From contig CM067095.1 of the NCBI GenBank assembly GCA_034008185.1, positions 3,890,610 to 3,954,609 on the forward strand: a stretch of DNA of 64,000 nucleotides. Direction: 5' to 3'. Under the pieces are notes generated by a model, which was given only the letters and a program-made list of their open reading frames with translations, ran no database searches and had not been told where the DNA came from. Position 1 is the first letter of the stretch; each line of letters starts with the position of its first letter. The stretch is from Gorsachius magnificus (Eukaryota; Chordata; Aves; Pelecaniformes; Ardeidae). Shown one piece after another: positions 23,387 to 36,600 of the stretch. Both the position numbers and the translations under genes were made by a program.

Positions 23387-26300
23387 CTGGCCCCCGGGGG
23401 TCAGCGCCCGAGGAATGCGCAGATGTCACGGTTCATAAGCAAGGACAGAAACTCTCAGGTTTCCCAGGCAGAGAGGCGCCAGTTCGGGGATGGGGCCAAC
23501 ATGTGCACCTCCCTTTGAACCAGCCACTCATACCTGAAATCATATTGAAAGCCAGCACGCACTGGGCTGGAGACAGGAAAAGTCCAGAGCAGCCCAGGAT
23601 GGAGGCTTGTTCCAGGAACGGGCAGAAGCAGCAGAATATAATCAAGGCAAATGTAAAATTTCACTAATGTGGGTCAGCATCTGTGCTACCTTGTTAGTTG
23701 TACTCGAGGAATGATGCAAACAAATAGGATCTGAATACAGATCCTTGTACAGTGCTTGGCAAGTATCATTTAGAGGAGCTTTGGCTGCAGCCAACTGATG
23801 CAGCTTGTCGCTGTTGCACAAGCAAATGTCCTGTACTCTTAACAATGCAAAGAAAGGAGAGAGAAATGGAAGGATTTATTGCCCATACTATGTTAACAAA
23901 AACTGTGCATGGGCTGAATTAATGCAGTGCAAATTGCTGCTAGGACTTTTGTAATAGCAGAAGAAATCCTTGCAGTAACCCAGGTCTGGAGTCACTTGAG
24001 CTGCTGCTCGGATGCCCTTTCTCTCTGCCCTGCAAGAAAGCGATTTGCATTGCCAACCCAAGGTTTTTAAACAACAACAATAAAAAAAAACCCCAAACTT
24101 TCATAACTGAGACCAAAATAATAAAAAAAAAAAAGCCACCTTAGAAAATTCTTCTTCATAAAAGCAAATTAATAAGGGAATTTAGGTTTAAGCTAAAACA
24201 AATTGTGTGGTAAATATTAAGCTCAGGGAGAGAAAATCATACCAGCAATAATATTCAAAGAAGAAATGGGATGAAGGGGAAACCAAACACAAGGTTAATT
24301 TTAATATTAAAATAATACCTTATGTATCAAAATAAAATTTATATTCAAGGAAATTGTGAACTCAAGGGTTTCTTTCAACTATTTGCAGCCTACAAACCAC
24401 AAGTTGTGCTAAGCATGATCAAAGTACTTCACAATTAGTTTGGTTTTAAATCACTATAATTGTCAGCCTAGGTTGTAATCAGAGAAACATTGTTTTGAAG
24501 CAGCAGCAAACTTGCCCTGGTTGTAATCTGGGGAAAATTCGAGAAAAAAACACTGGGATCTGGTCAGTTAATGGCAGCACAGTGCTTGGGGACGGGGTTG
24601 TGTTAAAGATGTTAAACATCAGAGAGTTCACAAGACAGCCAGCCTGCCCTCGTCCGCTGGTGCAAAGACCTCTCGGACCGCTTCTTCTCTGGTCAGCTCC
24701 CTGCCTCGGTTTCTCTCTTGGGAAAAGCAGGCATGACATTGGGGAGTCTTTGTAAAAGTGCAATTCATGAAGTGCTATAAAATACCTGTGCTCCAGGTGA
24801 TCCTGGAAGGTGCTTGCGCACGTTAGTTGCGGGGATGGGAGGAAGAGGCAGCCAGTGGAACGAGCGGCTCAGGATACTTGGATGGAGGAGACTGCAGGAG
24901 TGCCAAGAATGACTGCAATGCGAGTATGAGCCTGCTCGTGCATTGCTCTTTTAATAAAGCTGGCAGCGTGTTATCTGGAAGCTGCAGTGGGCTTCCTAAT
25001 AGATTCCTTGGAAGTTTCAGGTTGGAGAGCTCTTCCAAGGGCTTTGCCAACAACATAACAGAAAAGAGGATGAGCTCAAATGCTTTTGTAATTAGGAACA
25101 GAGTATTTCTTGCAATTAAAAAGATCTTCCAGGAATACAGGAAATAAAGCCAGTCTTTGAAGGAATCCTGCTTTCTAAATATTAAAAGGGTAAAGGTAAC
25201 TTTAATCTGGACTCTACTATGGAGAAACTGAAGGAAATTTCCCCACTGGAAGCCTTGAAAAGAGAATATGCTCAGCAGTACAAATGAATAAAACAACAAG
25301 GCTTTGTGCTTGAGGATCTCAAAGCGTTTTCTGCTCTGCACCAGGAAATGTAATACCTCCTGGGAGCTGTGCTAAATTGGAAACAGGGACCCTCTAAAAG
25401 CTAGCTCAACTCTGCTCCGGCTGAGCACAGCCACGCTTCCACCAGCGTTGGTGGAAAAGACAAGTGATGTTTTGACAACTTGAGTCTTCAGTCGTGACTT
25501 TTCTACAGGGATGCAGGAGATTAGCAGGCAGCGTAGATTTAGTGAAGAAGCAGTTAAGAGAAGAGAATTAAATTTGCCACCTTGCATCCAGCCAAGCCAG
25601 AGGCTTTCCTTGGCCTCAGAATGACAGAAAAATCATCACCTCTGTTGTTTCTTGCACCCTGAATCTCCTTGCCTCCAAAAGAATGGGGGGTAATGCTGGG
25701 GTGGCAGTGAGGGAATGCACTGATTGAGGAGGCTCTGCTTTGGACTGGCAGATTCCCCAGCTCTGTTTCAGAAGAGATGCGGAACTGAAGGAAGTTCAAA
25801 GTCTGTTCTAGTTTGTATGAATCATCTCCTCTGCTTCTGTTTTCTTCTAGTCACTAAAGAGGCGTTTGGGAAGAGATGACTGAACGGTAGCAAAGAGCAG
25901 GCAACGTGACTGTGAAAGCGGAGGGGAATAATTAGTGGAAGAGATGGGTACTGTAAGGAGCAACCGGTATCTCAGCTTTTTGTTTGGGGAAGGTAAACCA
26001 TTTCCCAAGAACCCATTTGGGTTCAAGTGGCACTGAACGGAGAGCCCCAGAGGTGGTTCCCAGAAAGGAGGTGATTGTAACAAAGCAGAGGGGCTTGTGG
26101 AGGAAGGTGTTACCTGTATTGTGCTCTCCTAGTTGAATGTAAACGGATTGTAGGTGTCTTTTTGGTCTACTTTTGCAAAATAACTTTTTGCAACTATTTA
26201 CTTAAAGAAATCACAATTAGAGCAAGTAAAGGAATGCTCAGGTGGCGTCGTGCACTGCCAGGCCTCCTGGCAGCCCAGGTTTTATCCAAACCAAGCATGG

Positions 26301-29300
26301 CCACATGGTCATGGTCCTGCCGAATTACCCAAAGCATTCAGCAGAGTTTTTTGCTGGCTTTGCTGTATGAGGTCTGGCACAGCACCAAGAAAATGGCACA
26401 GACAGATGATACCTGATCTGCCCTATCAAACTGTTGCGAATTAAGAATTCATCAATTGAGTTTATATCAAAGCAATGACCTTTTTATCTGGTTGTGGTTT
26501 TTCTGAACCAATGCTAAAAACCGCCTAACTAGTTTCCACTATATTACTGGCTTAGATAAGGACTGAGTAGACCTTTTGGCTCTGCTATCAATTCATGTGT
26601 TTGGAGGTACATCACATCATCTCAGTTCTCTGTCACGGAGATGGTACGAGGGTGTACCAGCTAAGGTGTGATACTGTGACTCGTTACCACAGTGGTTTTA
26701 TTTGTTTATTTTAATGTGGAGAAAAAGCCTGTTATTATGCTCTTGCACAATTTTGAGTATCCACTCTAACCAATGCAACTGAGAACAAGTCCCAGTGCCG
26801 TGCCAGCGATGCATGTGTTTGTCTCCAGCCTCTGCTCATACACCTTTTGTGACAAAAGCAGGCTAATGAACCCCATAAATTTGTCCTCACATGATTCAGC
26901 CCACACCAGTCAATAAAAGATAGTCCATAAATCTGATGGGTGCGAGTAACAGAGTAATAAAGAAAGGGAGAAGGCGTGAACAAAGACTGATGCTGGGATT
27001 TTTTTATTTGTTTGTTTCTTTCCCTTTTTCATGAGTGGGTGAGCATCAGAGGGAAAAAGGGGACAGTCTTTGGGACGTGGTGATAGGAAGGTTCTCCCAT
27101 TGACTGGCTTGACTCAGCAAACAAAATCTTCCCCACGTGAAGCCATGGAAAGCAGAGGGTAGAGAGGGAGAGAAGTGGTAGTAAAGCTGCACCCAGCCCA
27201 CTAGCAGCAGCAAAAGCCAGATATGGAAATTGTTCACTGAGCAGACAGGACCCAGAGTTGTTTCTTTAGCTTTCCTTTGGCTCTTCTAAGTTTTTCTTGC
27301 TGTGAGGAAGAGCTAGGTGAAAAGGGTGGGAGTGGGGGGGGATTTGTGCAATTCTTCCACTTGAGTGTAGAGAACAGAGAACAGAAGGTGCGGTGAGAAG
27401 CCTTTTAAAGTGGTTGTAGATGTGTGAGGTCTGATTCTGTTTTCAAAAACCTATCTGCTAGATGTAAGTGCATGGGAGGTCATTAGAGCTCCGCCGCCTT
27501 TTGGGGGGTGAGGCAGGAGGGAGCTGGGCTGCAGAACGGGTGGGCAGCAGTGTCCCGCTGCCGGGAGCGAGAGCCACCGTGCGATCAGCAGGCTCGGGCA
27601 AGAGGGGAAAGGGGCTGGTTTTTACTCTCCTCGGCTAATATCATCGCTAGCTGTGGCCAGACACTTATGTTTAAAATCACACCAGTTGTTTGTGGCTGTG
27701 CTAAGGGTTACTCTGGAGATGAGTACAGCTAGCTGGCAGGGTTTTAAACATACCAGTGCCTGCCTCTGGTGATCACCTAACATCCTGTTATTTACTGGAT
27801 CTGAAAATAAAGTGTGTTTCCCCAGAGCAGAGAACCTAGCCTGTATAAAACAGCAGGTATTTCCAAATCGCTCTCCTGCTGGCAGGTATCCCTGGTTCAT
27901 CCAGCAGCCTTTGCTGCTTCCTTAACCCTCCTCAAATCACTGCTTACCTTGGATGGATGGGGACCAGGGGCTTGTCATGTAGATTTTTATTGAACAGGGA
28001 AAAAAAAAAAAAATTAGTAGCTGTGTGTAGATTTATTTCTGAGGGAGAGACAGATGTAACAGTCTGTGTGATAACTTTCCGAGGTTATAGAATAGATATC
28101 CTCTTGGGCAAAAAGAAATGGTCTAATATTCACCCTGCACAGACACAATGTCTTGCCAATAATCGTACTACTCACTAATATTAAGATTCTTGTTGTATCT
28201 GAACTAATCCATGATATGTCTATGATGGGCCACAAGTGAAGACAAAAGGGGACAGATAGGAAAGGAGAGATGCAATAGGGTCTCAATTTAAGGCCAGCCA
28301 TGGACTGTATATGACATTCTTGTAAGTAAACTGACAGTGTCCAGGTTTATAATAGCTAAACTCCTCAGTTTGCTTTATGTAAACATTTCACTCTAATGGA
28401 ATATTATACCCAGGACCATGCTTCAACAGACATGCATGTATATGAATTGCATAAAGATAGACCAATAGATAAATAGATATCTGGATTTAATAAACACTCA
28501 TGTTCTAACAGTAATAGGCTGGTGAAATCTTACAGAGAGGGAGAGAGAGAGACTAAAGGAAAATACAAAATACTGTCAAGAGTTTAGACTGGCATAACTG
28601 GAAGCACTCAGCATCAAACGAATGAGGGGAGGGAGAGGCAGAGGTGGAACCGGCAAATTCTACGTTAATAATGTTCTCCCATCTTGCGGTGAGGGATGGT
28701 GAATGAGCCGGTGAGGTGGATGCCTGCTATTTCTTCAGAGGTGAAATCATCATCATCCAAATCAAGGAGTTTCACTTAGTAACTGTGGAAGTAGAAGGAT
28801 TCAGATACATTCTTCTAAAGTCAGAGGATCTCTAAGAGTTTATTTTCCCTGAAAGTCAGGTAGGTGCTTTTGAAAATTTTATCTTTGACTTCTCTTGGAG
28901 ACAAGAATGCTTTTCCAGTTGGGAGAGATTTTCTTCTGGGCGATCATTTTCCTATATACGCTTCTTGACGTTTTCCCCATTATCATTCACCAAAAAAAAA
29001 AAAAAGTGCCAGAAAAAATCCTCCAATCCCTATCCCCTCCCAAACAAATCTCTCTTCTAATTCATGCTCTGGGAATCAAAATCCTATAACAAAGGCAGTT
29101 CTTTACTGAACTTGTTGGAATTGTAGCACTTGACAGAATATGGTCCTGATGGCCACTGTGGAAAGCAGGAGGAGGATTCTACATCTGAGAGCCTACATGG
29201 GAGGGGTCACGTGATTCCCTTTGGTTATTCCCCATGACTTCAGAATTCAAGGTAACTAGGTGAGAAGGAAGAGCTTCCTGACAGTAAATAAGCAACGAAT

Positions 29301-30200
29301 CAAGAAAAAAAAAAAAAAAAAAGGACTTAAACTGGGAAAATTAATTTCTAAGTTCCAGCTCGCCCACTCTGGTCTGTCTTTTAAACTAGCATTGTCTATT
29401 ACCCAAGTAAGGTCAGCGCAGCTATTACCTCAGCCCAGACACCCTTTTTCGCTCTGTTTTTACAGTGCCTGGGTTTATTTTTCTTCCTTTTGTTTGGCTC
29501 TGCGCCATTTCGTTGGCTAACATTCACCTTGGCTGGATGTGCGGAGGAAGGGGTGTTCATTGCTCCATCTGTGGTGTGCCCAGAGAAGCCCGCTCTTCCT
29601 AAATGGCTCATGCTATTGATTCTGTCTGCCACCACGTCGACCCACTGCGTTTTGGGGAGCCAACGACTTCAGAAGCAAGCCCCTTTTTTAGCTGTCTTTA
29701 ATTATTGTTCTGAGCTAGACTAAAGAAAAGATTTCCCTCCTTTGCAAAGAAAAAGCAATAAAATAAAGGAGGCTGCACAGCGCAAAGCAGCTAGGAGAAG
29801 AGCACAAGTGGAGCCCCCGCACACGTGCGGGCACCGCGTACTCTCCCACCAGGGATCTGGCAATCTTGCATGCATGAATTGCCTTGCAACGGCCACTCGG
29901 CTGTCATTCTGTCAGGCCCATTTACAAATCACGTAACAGGTTTAATTTTGAAATCTCTCTCTCCTCCTCCCCCCCCCCCCTTATTTTTGCTGAAATGGAT
30001 TTACAATGAAAGTATTTGAAAAGGAATAATTATCTATATGAGCAACAGCAACACAATGCCTGCAGCATGGGGTCGGGCACGATCAGAAGAAATGAGTCTT
30101 AAGTCTGAAATCTGCTTTTTATACATGTCGATATATTTACGGAGAGCTAGGTATTTGTAAATACCTATAAAATATCTGATGGATACGTATATGATATGAT

Positions 30201-30620
30201 TTTTAAATTGTGCATGCACACGTCAGACGTGAAGCCTGAGCTCAGCTTTTTTTCTTGTGTTAAACGCCACGTTTTAAAATAAGACTCCCACCATATGATT
30301 GCGTGCATTTTATATCTGAAGTGATATTCACCAAGAAATCGGTTACCAAAACCTGAGAAATGCTTTCCAGAGAATTCCAGCCCAATTTATATTTTACAAA
30401 GGGCGACCAGCTCGCGCTCTGAGAGTGCGGGAGAGCCCGTTTTATGCAGTGGTGGACATGAAGCTGAAGCTTTTTCTATAGTCTCTGTCCATTTCTCTCA
30501 GTGAATTGAATCCAGTCAAAGGTCAAACTGGCCAGAGGCACTTTTATTGTCATGGTAACCATGACTTAATCAAACAATCCTGAGATTCCAGGTTTGTGGG
30601 AACAGGCAAAGATCTGAAGA
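30201..30620. promoter_or_regulatory. Candidate regulatory element with several palindromes
   Basis: Contains TGCATGCA (30211-30218) followed at once by CACGTC-A-GACGTG (30219-30231). Further on is a DR1-like CAGTCA-A-AGGTCA (30513-30525), then GTCATGGT-A-ACCATGAC (30549-30565), an inverted repeat with eight-base perfect arms. Such density of strong sites suggests an enhancer, but the sequence alone does not prove it. Confidence 0.35.
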
Positions 30621-33600
30621 GACTGGAATTAATCAATCAAAGGGGGCAGGGAAGAAAATCCTAAGATATATGACTTATCCTTCCAAATCTATTACTCTGT
30701 CCTTAAACACACAAGAATTATGCCTTGGACAAAGCCTCTTTTCAGACCAAATACCCTGATTTTTGTTTTCTTGTCCTTTGCATCAAATTTCCTAACATAC
30801 CTCTGTCCTACAGCAATCAAACCTCAGCCCAGATTTAACCAGCAAGAGAGAAAGAGGGGAAACAACAATTTAGGAAAGATGAAGATTATCTTGTAAAAAG
30901 CTACTTAAAGGAAAAAAAAAAAAAGAGGAAAAGGAAAACCAAGGAAAAATCCAATCAACCACCTTTGATTTGTAAACCTATTTAAGCTTGTTAGTAGTAA
31001 GCTAATGCAGACCTACAGACAGTAAATGCATTTTTAAGGTTGCTCTGCTTTCTGGCCAACTGCTGCATCTTCTTGGGATGCCAAGGCTGCAGGGCTTGCT
31101 GGTGTCTCAAGCGCTGGCGTCATTCAGCAGTGCTGAGTTCATACGGGCTCTGCTCTTTTCCGAGAGCCCAGCTGCTTAAAGACTGTTTGGAGGCATCTGG
31201 TGAGTGCTGGGGGATGGTTAACCTGGAACTCACTGGGGCTAAGGCTACCCTTTTATAAGGATATTTTGTGCATTTTTGGTTTTATTTCAGGAGCAATTTG
31301 CATATGTCTTACCCTCTGTATTTTGCTTGTGAGTCTAATGGCTGCATTTCTTGGTTGGAGGAAGAGGTAGACCTGTAGGCTCTGCTCCACCACCATACTA
31401 ATGGGGGGGGAATGTCTTGTGGTTTTGGGGGACCTGACTGCAAGCTATATCCACATGCCATAAAATCCCCAAAATATTTTTGCGTTGGTTTCTAATAAAG
31501 CTAAGCTCTTGCTTTGGCTTCCTCTGCCCAGAGAAGTGATAAATAAAATAGTGAAATAAGGGGGGTATGACAGGAGTAGGAGGTTTTTGCTGAAGTGATG
31601 GTGGCAGTACATTAGACTTGTTATATCTGCTTAAGTGGAGGTATCACATGTTGTTTTCCAATTTTAGAGAAAAATTAGCTAGAAACCTGAAATATTTGCT
31701 CTTGGAGGCTTTGCTGAAATCAGGTGTCTGGTGGGTGGGATTGGTTGCATAGTATGCATGCTCAGTTACACACTTTGTGCTATACAGTCATGGGAACAGT
31801 GAAAAGCTGTTGGCTGCCATGCCATACTGGAAGCCTGGTTTTGTAACGGCATATAGAGATGTTCACCTTTCCACCCTGCTCTCAGATGCAAGGCAGGCTG
31901 AGAAGCATCCTCCTATTGTCCAGTGACTACTCTGTCCTAGGGAGATGGCTGCTGAAATTTTGCTATATTCATGTTATTTAAGGAATGCAGGCAATTACTT
32001 GCAAACCTCAAACCTAACTATTTTAATGGCAATCAGAGCATGAAAAGAACTGATTGCTTCTTGTTCTTAATGTAGAGGTATCCTTATAACAAAATGTATC
32101 CTCTCAATGCTATTGTGGGTGATCTCAGCAAACGGATCCTAATGGGTGAATTGTCTGAGAAAACAAGCTCCTTTCTCCCTGCCAGATGAGCAGGGGGGTC
32201 ACCTGCAGAAATAGTTGTTGGAAGTTAAAATATGCAGAAAAAAAAATGTATAATAGAACATAGCAGACAGACAGAATTCCATGGAGTGTCAGGGTACTGG
32301 ACGGACAGAAGAGAAATTAGTGAAGCCTGAGTGCCAGGCAGGGAAAGGGGAAATTAGTAGTTGAGGAGGTCTGGAAAGAAGTAGCACTGACCTGTGTCCA
32401 AGGAGGATCTGATCTTCAGGTGTAAGAAGAGAAAAGTCCCCTTTTGGCTTGGCTATAGGGAAGCCACTGGTACCCCCAAGAGTGCTTGTGGAAAGGAAAC
32501 ATTTGAAGCCACATGGGAGGAATGGAAAAGGGTCTCGACATGGAAGAATAGCAAAGATTAGAAAACAACAGGAAGGAGGAGGCAGAAGGCTGATCATGTC
32601 CAGAGAGCGCCTTTTCCAAGATCTGTATGTATAGGAGCAAACAAAGGAAATAGAAAACAACAGTGGAGATGAAATGAGAGAAAAGAACAGGGAGATCAAA
32701 AATGGAAATTAGGAGATTGGAGGAGCAACTACATGAGCAGAGAGAAAGTGACACTTCTGGCATGGGGATAAGGCTTACTTAATGGCAGGACAAGAAAAAA
32801 GTTTGAGGAAGAAAGGGTGTACAGGGGCTGCTCTGAGGATGAACAGGGGCTGTAGTTAGAAACTCCGGGATCAACAAAATTGAGGAGAGTTTTGATGTTT
32901 TTTTGGTAGGGAAAGGCTTTTCTTCATTTCTTGTCCAGTGTTTCAAGTAATCTTTAAAGACCAGGGCAAAGAGCAGCACTGATAGGGATGAATCACTGCC
33001 TCCTGCAGAAGTGCTGAGCACCCTTCCCATCAAAACTACTAGGAGCAGCAGTCACTCAGCACCACTGTGAAAGAAGCCTTAAATCCTTTTTGCTCCTAAT
33101 CTGTTATCTTCTCAGGACAAGACTGAGGAAATTGGTGAGACGAGGGACTATGGGCAGTTTATACACAGAGCCAGCACTGCATATGACCTGTGCTGAAATT
33201 AAATGCAAATCTGAGAGGTAAAAGCCCCTGTAAAACTCCCTCCCCTTTGCAAAAATACACTCCAAGTTAGCTTTAACACTTAAGTACCATGGTTCCTGAA
33301 TGCTACCTTTAAAGGTTAAAGCATTTAAACTATAGGAACAGCCAGGGGCAAAAAGAGGCCCATTTCAATTTGATATGTTGAGGTCCTGCAGAAAGCCAGA
33401 CTGGGGGGTCTCTGAGCTCTTTGTGCTTTCCTCCCCTCCTGAACCTGAGATAGCTCTGAGGCCCAGGCTGGGCTGTGTTTCACTGTCCTTCTTTCTCTGC
33501 CTATGTTGTAGTAAATTAGCCATTTCCAAAGGGCTCAAGCAGGGGGGAAAAATTCTCCACCCCTGACTTGCATGCTGTACAGGGCTGCTTTGCAGGAAGG

Positions 33601-36600
33601 AACTGAAAGTAGATCAGGGAAGATGAAGAGAAAAGCTGCTCTTCTCCAAAGGGTTCAAAGCTTTGCGGAGACAAGCAACAGCCCTCTGCCACCGTGAGCC
33701 CTGCCAGGTTTGGGTGGGACTGACCCCAAGCAGCATCACTGCCTTCTCAGAAGGAGCTCATCTGTCTTTCCTGGTAGATCACAGGACACCTGCCTTCCCT
33801 GGAGGGACCAGGGTCTGTCCCGGCACACTGATCGACAGCAGTTTTTTCCCCATTTCCCAAAGTTTATCTCGTCCCTGTTCTTTGAGGCAGGCGCAGGCCT
33901 AACTCTTACTGTTTTACACAGCATCTAGCCCCACTCCCAGTCATCTGTTAGGTGTTACTGCAATACAAATAGCAGGACTGTCCTGGTGTACAATGAATGT
34001 TTAGCTTGCAGAGATACGAGAACACCCTGCGGACTTTACCCCACACTGTAATCAAAAGAGTACTCCTCGGTTTACTCTACCCTAAGCCTTTCTGCAAGCT
34101 GCTGCCTTTTACTGTATTATCTTGTATGATAGCAATGATATTAATAGCAGGAACCTTTCTTGCAAAGAACCAATTGCAGCTATAGTGTGGCTCCCATTGC
34201 TCTCCTTGCCTGCACTGCTATCTCTCTGCACAAGAAAACACTTCCAGGTTTACTCCAGTGGTTACAATTAATGAAGATCTCCATCCATTTATCCGGCATC
34301 AGCATAAACAGTCCTATCTGTAGGTGGTGCCTGCTGTCAGCTCCCACCCTTTAAAATGATGCTGGAACTTCCTTGTACTCAGAGACATGAGTGAAGGTCT
34401 CTGACACTTTCTAGGCAAGAGCAAGGCTGAATGTGACTACTGGGGAACAGAAATGTAAAATCTTTCTGGGAGCCCTCTGCAGAGAGGTCTTCTACCATTG
34501 TGCTTCCCTCTTTTAAAGAGATCTCTTTTAAAACTTTTACAAATATATGGAGGGATTTGCAAGTGATCATTTAAGGGATCAGGAAAGCCCAACCGATTAA
34601 TAAAGTTCTTTTACCTTTAGTAAAATAATGTTAATACTGGAAAGCTGCCACGTGTTCTCACAGGGTTGTCCTTACAGAGATGTCTTAGAAGAGCTGCTTT
34701 TCAGGAACAAAAGATAGCTGTGCCTGACCAGGAAGGCTTTCTGAGGGTCTCTTTGAAGGCTTGCTTTTTTTCGTGGGACCAGATAAATCTCTGAGAGCCA
34801 CGTCTCCATTACCGTGATAGACCTTGCTCCTGCTGTTATAGCTGTGCACAGCTGCACGGGCAGGCTTCAGTCCTTTATAGGGTAGAAGAGTATCTCTGGT
34901 GGTGAGAGGTCTGAATAATGGAATAATGATGACTCTTGAGTGCTTAATAAAATACATTGCATAACAATAAACACAGCAATAAATTGGGGGGGGGGGGGGG
35001 GATGTTACCTGCACCAAGCAAAGCCTGTAAACTGTGTGTATACCTTAAACTTCTTGTCCAAGTACTTGGAAGAGACCACTCGGAGTCCTACCAGATGAGT
35101 TTCATCACATTCTCTATCAGATATTCCGTATGTCCGTCCTGCCCCCTGTGCAGCCTGGGGCTGTGGCTTTGCCAGGGAACTCTGAATTCCACAAGTTTCT
35201 GCTTCCATGTTGTTAAGCTCCAATGTGATGTTTCTCGATAGCATCATTCAGAACAAGAGCATACTGAGATATACCCATTTTTTTGTCAGGCTTCATCTGA
35301 TTTATAAAAATAGTTCTAATTCATCACAAATTCTGATATATAGCATTGAACTATCTCTACAAATAGATCCTACAAAAGTCTATAATAGACTTTTCATCAG
35401 ATTTATTAAGGGATAGAAGCAACATGCAAAGATGATTGGAAAACTTTAGCATGGAGGCATTTTTTTCCAAATAATGATGTTCAGAATCTTTTGTTATGGA
35501 TCTTGCACTCCTTGAGGAAGAATCAAGTTGATATGTCCAGGATGCCTTGCTAGCTAATGTAAAGAGAAAGCTCTAAAAGTTAGTTGCAATGCTTTCATGT
35601 GTGAAGGTTGGGGTGGAAAGCACCTGACTCCATTCAATTAGAGGAAAATGTCTGATACATAATTATAAATAAATTCCTCCTCTAAGAAAAAAGTAACATC
35701 TATTACAGGGGTTTTTTTGAGAATAAAACTAATTCTGCTTCCCTCCATTTTTATTACAAAACCCCCCCCCCAACCCTTCCAAGCTCTTGAAAAGAGAATT
35801 ATACTGCTAAACGAAGCCTAGAGTCTTATTCCGACCTCACTTTACAACAGCACGTGAATATGAAGTTCAGTAAGTTGATGAATTTACACCCCTTAGTGTC
35901 CACTTGCAGAGTATGCAAGTATGGAATCAGAGCCCCAGGAATCAGAGACATGCAGGCAGGAAGCTGCATCAAGCTGCTTTTGAGGAAATCACTCTTTTCA
36001 GATGAGTATCAGTCAGCTGCAAACATTTTTTCTCCAGGATATATGTGCTCTTCAAATGTTTAGAATAAAAATGTGGTGCTAGGAATTGGGAATATAGTTT
36101 TCACATATTTGATTACTTCAGCATTAAAGCAGCACGATAATATTAGTGATAGTCTTTAACGCAAACTTTGTTCTGTAACTTCCAGGCTTCAAAAAACTAA
36201 TGAGGAGTAAAATTGGGGAAAAACAAGTCTTCCGACAAGCTGGTCTTCAGCACCTTTTTAATGGATAACAGATTTGCCATCGTCACGTATCACTTGGAAT
36301 ATATTATGACAAGACACAGGCTAATATAACGCATTGTCTACAAAAGGCTGGTAACGGGTATATATATATATAAAAAATGTATTAGTGAATTTCTCTTAAA
36401 CTTGATAGAGGATGAATCTGTTCCAGTTACAGAAGCTTTTGAAGAGTTTTCTCTGAAGAACCCAACCCCAGAGCCTCCCAGTGCTGATAGCCAATGTAAT
36501 CAGACAGCATCAGATACTTTTGTTATAGAAGTTGCAGAATGGTCTCTTTGATTCTGTGAAATTTGGAAAGCAAAGCATGAAAAGAGTTTCTAACTTTCAG

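Larger units (their letters stand above)
17901..30200. other. Non-coding stretch, no gene recognised
   Basis: The longest frames (21005-21532 plus, 175 codons; 24823-25341 minus, 172 codons) have no domain I recognise. There is a small CpG-richer patch at about 27490-27605 and a GA microsatellite at about 28533-28552. The notable sites are the NK2-like palindrome at 23079-23091 and the DR5 element at 23370-23386. Confidence 0.4.

Noticed and set aside
24823..25341. 172-codon minus-strand frame
   Set aside because: No domain recognised; length is plausible by chance in this much sequence.
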